From contig JAZNLL010000090.1 of the NCBI GenBank assembly GCA_045579045.1, positions 1 through 33,986 of the forward strand: 33,986 bases of DNA, read 5' to 3'. This document shows, in pieces, positions 28,765 through 33,986 of the stretch (within the stretch, counting starts at the first letter, position 1; every line of letters starts with the position of its first letter). A program made the translations under genes and the position numbers. Below the pieces are notes generated by a model, which worked only from the letters and a program-made list of their open reading frames with translations, had not been told where the DNA came from and did no database searches. This DNA is from Avoscillospira sp045579045 (GTDB lineage: Bacteria; Bacillota; Clostridia; Oscillospirales; Oscillospiraceae).

Positions 28765-29106
28765 ATGGATTTGATGAAGGCTTTGACCAGCCAGTACATG
28801 AAGGCTGAAGCTCCCGAAGTTCATGTCGGTGACACTGTTCGCGTTCATGTGAAGATCAAGGAAGGTTCCCGAGAGAGAGTTCAGGTTTTCGAAGGCACTG
28901 TCATCGCTAAGAAGCATGGCGGTCTGGAAGAGACCTTCACCGTTCGCCGTATCAGCTACGGTGTCGGCTGCGAAAAGGTTTTCCTGCTGCACTCTCCCAG
29001 CATCGTGAAGGTCGAGACTGTCCGTCGCGGTAAGGTTCGCAGAGCAAAGCTCTACTACCTGCGCGATCGCCTGGGCAAGGCTGCCAAGGTCAAGGAAAGA
29101 GTCTAA
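28765..29106 (+). CDS. rplS: 50S ribosomal protein L19
   Basis: The protein has 113 residues, normal for L19. The start is ATG 28765 with AAGGAGG nine bases upstream; an open frame extends further upstream through the leader RNA but is not the gene. Hallmarks are VHVKIKEGSRERVQVFEGTVIAKKHGG, FTVRRISYGVGCEKVFLLHSP and VRRGKVRRAKLYYLRDRLGKAAKVKE. It sits at the 30S-50S interface. It is followed by a terminator and the lepB-rbgA-rnhB cluster, the usual Firmicutes order. Confidence 0.98.
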   Translation: MDLMKALTSQYMKAEAPEVHVGDTVRVHVKIKEGSRERVQVFEGTVIAKKHGGLEETFTVRRISYGVGCEKVFLLHSPSIVKVETVRRGKVRRAKLYYLRDRLGKAAKVKERV

Positions 29107-29114
29107 TTCTTCTC

Positions 29115-29152
29115 AAAGAAAAAAGTACTGCAAATGCAGTACTTTTTTCTTT
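29115..29152 (+). terminator. Terminator of rplS
   Basis: A perfect 17-bp stem (29115-29131 with 29136-29152), loop AAAT, with a T-rich end. Confidence 0.92.
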
Positions 29153-29171
29153 ATTTTCTGGAGAATTACTC

Positions 29172-29200
29172 TTTCTTTTTAAAGATATTTTGTGTATAAT
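29172..29200 (+). promoter_or_regulatory. Promoter of lepB operon: TTTCTT-17-TATAAT
   Basis: TATAAT is at 29195-29200 with a weak -35 TTTCTT at 29172-29177, spacer 17. It is followed by a 48-base leader. Confidence 0.6.
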
Positions 29201-29248
29201 ATCGGAGAATGGGTGTACCATGACCAAATATTGGATGGTGTGATATAA

Positions 29249-30127
29249 ATGGAACAAGATAAGAATGTGTTTATCGATGATACAATCGATCTGGATGAGA
29301 TCCGGGAATTGCTTAGAGAACAGCCTGAAAATGAAATGAATGGCGAGTTTGCCCAGATAACTACGGAGGAAGAAGTTCTGCAGAAGGAGTTTATTGCTGA
29401 AGAAACTGCAGATGAAGTTTCTGCCGATGTAGATGCACCTGCAGAAGAGGAAACGGATGTCTTAGCCGAAGATGACGCGGCTTCTGCCGATATGCCCGAA
29501 AAGACGAGTGAGAAAAAGAAGAAGCAGAATTTCCTTTTCGAATTGTACGGGATGCTTCACGATGTCGTTTATCTTCTGGCAGCAGTTACACTTGTGTTTG
29601 TGTTTGTTGTTCGCCTTGTAGGTGTGCAGGGTGATTCTATGCTCCCTACGCTGCACAACAAGGATTATCTCGTGCTGGAGAGTAATTTCCTCTTTGGCGG
29701 CAATGATTTGAAATACGGCGATGTTGTGGTTCTGAATGTACCGCACTATCAGCACGGCGGAGACGGACCCATTGTGAAGCGCGTGATTGCCACAGAGGGT
29801 CAGACCATTGATATCGATTTTGATACCGGTGTTGTCTATGTGGATGGTGTTCGTCTGGTGGAAGACTATGTCAATGCGCCTACCCTCTATAATTGGGAAG
29901 GCGAGCTTGCTATGGACTATCCTGCGACGGTGCCTGAGGGCTGCGTGTTCGTTCTTGGAGACAACCGAAACAACTCTATGGACAGCCGCTATGCTCCCAT
30001 CGGTATGGTGGACGAGCAGTATGTGCTGGGTAAAGTTCTGTTTATTGTTCTGCCCGGACAGACGACGGATGACGCAGGAAATGTGATTGAACCCCGGGAT
30101 TGGGGAAGAATTGGATTGGTATCTTGA
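29249..30127 (+). CDS. lepB: Signal peptidase I
   Basis: The protein has 292 residues. A long acidic cytoplasmic tail (residues 1-90, many Glu/Asp/Ala) precedes a basic stop KKKK and one membrane segment (about 103-122). The S26 catalytic serine S130 is in GVQGDSMLPTL and the lysine K177 is in GPIVKRVIATEGQ; GDNRNNSMDSR is box E. It removes signal peptides from secreted proteins on the outer face of the membrane. The N-terminal extension is longer than that of typical Gram-positive type I peptidases (about 180 residues). It is the first gene of an operon with rbgA, rnhB and yraN. Confidence 0.95.
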   Translation: MEQDKNVFIDDTIDLDEIRELLREQPENEMNGEFAQITTEEEVLQKEFIAEETADEVSADVDAPAEEETDVLAEDDAASADMPEKTSEKKKKQNFLFELYGMLHDVVYLLAAVTLVFVFVVRLVGVQGDSMLPTLHNKDYLVLESNFLFGGNDLKYGDVVVLNVPHYQHGGDGPIVKRVIATEGQTIDIDFDTGVVYVDGVRLVEDYVNAPTLYNWEGELAMDYPATVPEGCVFVLGDNRNNSMDSRYAPIGMVDEQYVLGKVLFIVLPGQTTDDAGNVIEPRDWGRIGLVS

Positions 30128-30128
30128 A

Positions 30129-31016
30129 ATGCAGAATGAACATCAGATGAATATTCAATGGTATCCCGGTCATATGACCAAGACCCGGCGGATGATGGAA
30201 GAAAATCTGAAGCTGGTGGACGCGGTCTGTGAAATTCTGGATGCCAGAATCCCGATTTCCAGCAGAAATCCGGATCTGGACGCCATTTGCGGAAGTAAGC
30301 CCAGACTGGTCATTCTGAACCGTATTGATCTGGCAGATCCGGAACTTGTACGTCGCTGGTCGGCCTATTTCCGTGAAAAAGGTATGGCCGTGGTGGCAAC
30401 AGATTGTAAGAGCAAAAAAGGTATCAACGGCTTTGTCCCTGCCGTTCGCGAGCTGCTTTCTGAAAAATTGAAGCGGTATGCGGAAAAGGGGCAGGTGGGA
30501 AGACCCCTCAAGATCATGGTGGTCGGTATCCCCAATGTAGGAAAATCCACCTTTATCAATCAGATTTCCGGACGAAAAGGTGCCAAGGCAGAAAACCGAC
30601 CCGGCGTGACCCGTGGCAAGCAGTGGGTGACAGTGGATCAGGGGTTGCTGATGCTGGATACCCCCGGTATTCTGTGGCCGAAATTTGAAGATCCTAATGT
30701 TGGCATCCGTTTGGCATACACCGGAGCCGTCAAGGATGATGTTCTGGATGTGGAAGGCCTTGCCTGCCATTTGATTCAAATGCTTTGGCAGCGATATCCC
30801 GATGCTGTTCGGGAACGGTATAAAGTGGATCTTGCACCGGAAGCCGAGGGCTGGGAACTGCTGGAAGCAGCCGGACGCAAGCGGGGCTTTTTGGTCTCCG
30901 GCGGCGAGGTAAATACGGAGCGTATGGCCCGTGTGCTGTTGGAAGAATACCGCAGCTGCAAGCTGGGGCGCTTCACTTTGGAAACTCCTGAGATGTTGGA
31001 GGCGGAACATGGATAA
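30129..31016 (+). CDS. rbgA: Ribosome biogenesis GTPase RbgA (YlqF)
   Basis: The protein has 295 residues. It is a circularly permuted GTPase: G4 NRID (residues 64-67) comes before G1 GIPNVGKS (133-140) and G3 DTPG (177-180). The start MNIQWYPGHMTKTRR is typical of RbgA, which acts in late assembly of the 50S subunit. I chose ATG 30129, one base after the lepB stop codon; ATG 30147 is the family's usual start point and is possible. The ribosome binding site is poor in either case, so translation is probably coupled to lepB. The last codons overlap rnhB by eight bases. Confidence 0.95.
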   Translation: MQNEHQMNIQWYPGHMTKTRRMMEENLKLVDAVCEILDARIPISSRNPDLDAICGSKPRLVILNRIDLADPELVRRWSAYFREKGMAVVATDCKSKKGINGFVPAVRELLSEKLKRYAEKGQVGRPLKIMVVGIPNVGKSTFINQISGRKGAKAENRPGVTRGKQWVTVDQGLLMLDTPGILWPKFEDPNVGIRLAYTGAVKDDVLDVEGLACHLIQMLWQRYPDAVRERYKVDLAPEAEGWELLEAAGRKRGFLVSGGEVNTERMARVLLEEYRSCKLGRFTLETPEMLEAEHG

Positions 31017-31623
31017 AATCGACCTCTGGGAAATTGAACGGGATCATTTTGCGCAGGGTTGTGAATGTATCTGCGGTGTAGATGAAGCAGGCCGTGGACC
31101 TCTGGCAGGTCCTGTCTGCGCCGCTGCAGTGATTTTGCCTGAAGGTATTGAAATCCCCGGTCTCAATGATTCAAAAAAGCTGACAGATAAAAAACGCCGG
31201 GAATTGTTTGATATTATTACTTTTGAAGCTGTTGACTTTGGAATTGCTATAGCAACAGCACAGGAAATTGATGAAATCAATATTCTGCAGGCAACCTTTC
31301 TGGCTATGGAGCGTGCAGTCGCACAGCTTCCCGTGCAGCCCAAACTGGTCCTTGTGGACGGCAACCGGGAACCCAATCTGCCAATGGAAGTAAAGACTGT
31401 CATCAAGGGTGACAGCCGCAGCGCCAATATTGCCGCTGCTTCTATTCTGGCAAAGGTTACCCGTGACCGCCTGATGGAAGAACTGGATGAGACTTATCCC
31501 GCATACGGCTTTGCAGTACATAAGGGCTACGGTACCAAGCGGCATTATGAAGCCCTGCGGGAGCACGGTCCCTGTCCCATCCACCGCATGACCTTTCTTA
31601 AAAAGTTCTATGGGGAAAAGTAA
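31009..31623 (+). CDS. rnhB: Ribonuclease HII
   Basis: The protein has 204 residues. The start ATG 31009 follows TTGGAGG by seven bases and lies within the end of rbgA. Active site: D25-E26 in GVDEAGRGPLAGP, an aspartate in LVDGNREP and one in the KGDSRSANIAAASILAKVTRD segment. It cleaves RNA-DNA hybrids 5' of a single ribonucleotide, as in ribonucleotide excision repair. It overlaps yraN by 14 bases. rbgA-rnhB adjacency is the standard Firmicutes arrangement. Confidence 0.97.
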   Translation: MDKIDLWEIERDHFAQGCECICGVDEAGRGPLAGPVCAAAVILPEGIEIPGLNDSKKLTDKKRRELFDIITFEAVDFGIAIATAQEIDEINILQATFLAMERAVAQLPVQPKLVLVDGNREPNLPMEVKTVIKGDSRSANIAAASILAKVTRDRLMEELDETYPAYGFAVHKGYGTKRHYEALREHGPCPIHRMTFLKKFYGEK

Positions 31624-31975
31624 TCTCCTTGGAACCTGGGGCGAGAGCCTTGCGGCGGAGTATATGAAGAAAAAGCGGTATCGCCTTGTTGCCTGCAATT
31701 ATCATTGTAGGTTAGGTGAGATCGACTTGATCTGTCAGAACCGAAAGTACTTGGTATTCGTGGAAGTGAAGCTGCGAAAGACCGACACATTCGGTACTGC
31801 CGGAGAATTTGTCGGAGCGGATAAGCAGGGAAAGCTCCTTGCAGCCGCATCCATGTGGCTGCAGCAGAATCCAACGGATCTGCAGCCCCGATTTGATGTG
31901 ATCGAAATATATGCACCTCAGGGCATGGAAACAGAGAAACCTGTTATCAATCACCTGGAGGATGCCTTTCAATAA
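31610..31975 (+). CDS. yraN: YraN family (UPF0102) protein
   Basis: The protein has 121 residues, with start at ATG 31610 inside rnhB. It has the YraN signature: GTWGESLAAEYMKKKRYRLVACNYHCRLGEIDLICQNRKYLVFVEVKLRK. This contains a restriction-endonuclease-like core with E (GES), D (GEIDLI) and ExK (FVEVK). The family is thought to be a nuclease or Holliday-junction-resolvase-like protein of unknown role. Adjacency to rnhB is very common. Activity is inferred from the fold. Confidence 0.92.
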   Translation: MGKSNLLGTWGESLAAEYMKKKRYRLVACNYHCRLGEIDLICQNRKYLVFVEVKLRKTDTFGTAGEFVGADKQGKLLAAASMWLQQNPTDLQPRFDVIEIYAPQGMETEKPVINHLEDAFQ

Positions 31976-31996
31976 AGCGAAAAGGAAATGAATACC

Positions 31997-33475
31997 ATGC
32001 GTTATGTAAGTACAAGAGATCAATCTCTGCGTTTTATGCCTGCACAGGCCATTGAGCAGGGTCTGAGCCGTGAGGGCGGTTTGTTTTTGCCCGAATCCTT
32101 CCCCAAGCTGCCGGAATTGGAAAAGCTGATTCCTATGACCTATCAGCAGCGTGCTGTGGAGATCATGAAGCTGTTTTTGGAAGATTTTTCCGAAGAGGAA
32201 CTGGCTTCCTTTGCGGAGCAGGCTTACGGCTCTGAGAAGTTTGACTGCAAGGAAGTTGCTCCTGTGGTCAAGCTCCATTGCAAGACCCATGTTCTGGAGC
32301 TGTGGCACGGTCCTACCTGTGCATTTAAGGATATGGCACTGCAGATGCTGCCCTATCTGCTGACGGCTTCTATGAAGAAGAACGGCGAAGATAAGACGGT
32401 CTGTATTCTGGTCGCCACCTCCGGTGATACGGGCAAGGCTGCTTTGGAGGGCTTTAAGGATGTTCCCGGCACCAAGATACTGGTGTTCTATCCCAAGGAT
32501 GGCGTTTCCGACATCCAGGAGTTGCAGATGGTTTCTCAGGAAGGCGAAAATGTCGGTGTCTGTTCCGTGGTTGGCAACTTTGATGATGCCCAGACCGGCG
32601 TGAAAAAGATCTTCTCCGATGCCGATTTCCGTAAGGAACTGCTGGAGCGGGGTTATGTCCTTTCTTCCGCCAACTCCATCAACTGGGGTCGTGTGCTGCC
32701 GCAGCTGGTCTATTATATCTCTGCTTACTGTGATCTGCTGGCTTCCGGCGAGATCAAGAACGGTGATCCTATCAATGTCTGTGTGCCTACCGGCAACTTC
32801 GGCAATATTCTGGCTTGCTACTATGCAAAGAAAATGGGCCTGCCTGTCAAAACCATGCTCTGCGCATCCAATGCCAATAATGTGCTGACAGATTTTATCA
32901 AAACCGGTATCTACGACAGAAACCGTCCTTTCTATACCACAACTTCTCCCTCTATGGATATTCTGATCTCCTCCAATCTGGAGCGTCTGCTCTTTGACCT
33001 GTGCGGATCTGACGAGGAAGTTCGTGGCTATATGCAGTCCCTCAATGAGACCGGACGCTACGAGGTCTCCGAAAGCATCAAAGAAAAGATCAAGGAGAAT
33101 TTCGCCTGCGGTTTCTGCGATGATACCCGTACGCTGAATACCATAGAAAAGGTATTCTCTTCCACCGGATATCTGATGGATACTCATACGGCTGTTGCAT
33201 ACACAGTCCTGCAGGACTACCGTGCTGCCACTGCCGATGATACGCCTGCAGTGATCGCTTCCACAGCCAGCCCCTTCAAATTCTCTGACAGCGTTTTGAC
33301 GGCTCTGGGCGAAACAGAGCTGAAAAAGGGAACTGATATTCTCGCTCAGCTGACCGACCGTACCGGCAAGCCTGCACCCAAGCCTCTGGCAGCACTGGCA
33401 GGCAAGGCTGTCCGTTTCACTCAGGTGACGGAGAAGGAAGCCATGCCCAAGGTCGTTGGCGACCTGCTTCGCTGA
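31997..33475 (+). CDS. thrC: Threonine synthase
   Basis: The protein has 492 residues. The start is ATG 31997, with AAAGGAA (31981-31987) about ten bases upstream; ATG 31988 touches that site. It is a PLP enzyme of fold type II that turns O-phosphohomoserine into threonine. Seen here: the N-terminal YVSTRDQSLRFMPAQAIEQGLSREGGLFLPE of the long (plant/yeast-type) class, the PLP lysine K111 in HGPTCAFKDMALQMLP, VATSGDTGKAALEGF, and CVPTGNFGNILACYYAKKMGLP. It is joined to the downstream phosphoesterase by a TGATG overlap and is preceded by yraN at 21 bases. Confidence 0.97.
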   Translation: MRYVSTRDQSLRFMPAQAIEQGLSREGGLFLPESFPKLPELEKLIPMTYQQRAVEIMKLFLEDFSEEELASFAEQAYGSEKFDCKEVAPVVKLHCKTHVLELWHGPTCAFKDMALQMLPYLLTASMKKNGEDKTVCILVATSGDTGKAALEGFKDVPGTKILVFYPKDGVSDIQELQMVSQEGENVGVCSVVGNFDDAQTGVKKIFSDADFRKELLERGYVLSSANSINWGRVLPQLVYYISAYCDLLASGEIKNGDPINVCVPTGNFGNILACYYAKKMGLPVKTMLCASNANNVLTDFIKTGIYDRNRPFYTTTSPSMDILISSNLERLLFDLCGSDEEVRGYMQSLNETGRYEVSESIKEKIKENFACGFCDDTRTLNTIEKVFSSTGYLMDTHTAVAYTVLQDYRAATADDTPAVIASTASPFKFSDSVLTALGETELKKGTDILAQLTDRTGKPAPKPLAALAGKAVRFTQVTEKEAMPKVVGDLLR

Positions 33476-33986
33476 TGGCACTGTATGCACTGGCTGACCT
33501 GCACCTTGCCTTTGGTGCGGACAAGCCCATGGATGTGTTTGGCGGTCGCTGGACGGGCTATGCAGACAAACTCCGTGAGAATCTTTCCGTTTTGAAAGAA
33601 GAGGACACCCTGGTCATTCCCGGCGATTTCTGCTGGGCATTGGGTCTGGAGGAAGCGGCGGCGGACTTCGAGTTTCTCAACTCCTTTCCCGGCAGAAAAC
33701 TGCTGGTGAAGGGCAACCATGATTACTGGTGGAATACAGCGGCAAAAATGAATTCATTTTTCGAAGAAAATGGATTTAAAACACTTTCCTTGCTTCACAA
33801 CAATTGCGGATCCTACGGAGACATCGCTTTGTGTGGTACCCGTGGATGGTTTTACGAGGAAGACAGGGGAGAGCATAGTAAGAAGATATTTAACCGTGAG
33901 CTGATTCGATTGGAAGCATCCCTGAAAGCGGGGGGAGAGAAGGATAAGATATGTTTTTTCCACTACCCACCGCTGGCTCACGGATA
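33475..33986 (+). CDS. Metallophosphoesterase (partial, cut at window end)
   Basis: The first 170 residues are visible and the frame is open at the right edge. The calcineurin-like phosphoesterase motifs are in order: D-x-H in LADLHLAFG (about residues 8-10), GDFCWA (D50), GNHDYWW (N81-H82-D83) and HYPPLAHG near the edge. It is a metal-dependent hydrolase of phosphoesters. ATG 33475 overlaps the thrC stop by one base, so translation is coupled. The substrate is unknown. The length is incomplete. Confidence 0.88.
   Translation, partial: MALYALADLHLAFGADKPMDVFGGRWTGYADKLRENLSVLKEEDTLVIPGDFCWALGLEEAAADFEFLNSFPGRKLLVKGNHDYWWNTAAKMNSFFEENGFKTLSLLHNNCGSYGDIALCGTRGWFYEEDRGEHSKKIFNRELIRLEASLKAGGEKDKICFFHYPPLAHG

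Noticed and set aside
1..33986. CRISPR array or insertion sequence
   Set aside because: No regularly spaced repeats of 23-40 bases and no transposase with terminal inverted repeats were found.

Overview
The window looks like a Gram-positive, low-to-mid GC gut Clostridia genome, probably Oscillospiraceae or a close relative. The evidence is the rplS-lepB-rbgA-rnhB-yraN-thrC gene order, an L19-type leader RNA, a TIGR03960-type radical SAM/DUF2344 pair, a SpoIVFB-like M50 protease, strong GGAGG ribosome binding sites and consensus sigma-A promoters. I cannot name the species.

Bases 1-18160 are the right-hand part of a temperate phage, all on the plus strand; the left end lies outside the window. 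The order is: a cut-off gene; a lysis cassette (XhlA-like coiled-coil protein, r1t-type holin, amidase endolysin with an SLH module); a small sigma-region-4-like regulator; a block of small virion-associated proteins including a half-ferritin; a tail/fibre protein; a probable beta-propeller tail hub protein; a putative ejection protein; and a giant 2731-residue polyvalent protein. No tape-measure or tail-tube gene is seen between the tail genes, which suggests, but does not prove, a short-tailed (podovirus-like) particle that ejects large internal proteins.

The giant protein (6995-15190) is the most unusual object here. In order it has a tyrosine-heptad coiled coil, glycine-rich hydrophobic segments, a zincin protease domain (HELFH...EELLAD), an AT-rich MuF-C-like cassette, a long conserved helical region and four C-terminal tandem repeats. 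Five copies of a short [ST]GLxWAG-like motif sit at module borders. A second, well-signalled 63-codon gene is nested in another frame at 9645-9836.

Behind the late operon (15191-18009) lie a membrane-tethered Mrr-like nuclease with its own terminators, a ribbon-helix-helix repressor with a probable autoregulatory operator, a small unknown protein and a Bro-N/ORF6C antirepressor. The prophage ends at a 3' half of tRNA-Pro(GGG) at 18113-18160 (attR), followed by that tRNA's own terminator.

From 18161 the sequence is chromosomal: a possible 31-codon minus-strand gene, tRNA-Arg(CCT), an M20 amidohydrolase, tRNA-Pro(CGG) followed by a cluster of tRNA-derived fragments, two membrane transporters, a cysteine-synthase-like enzyme, an SDR reductase facing a methyltransferase across a palindromic operator, a sporulation-type M50 protease pair, the radical SAM pair, and the conserved ribosome/secretion/threonine cluster that ends in a metallophosphoesterase cut by the window edge.
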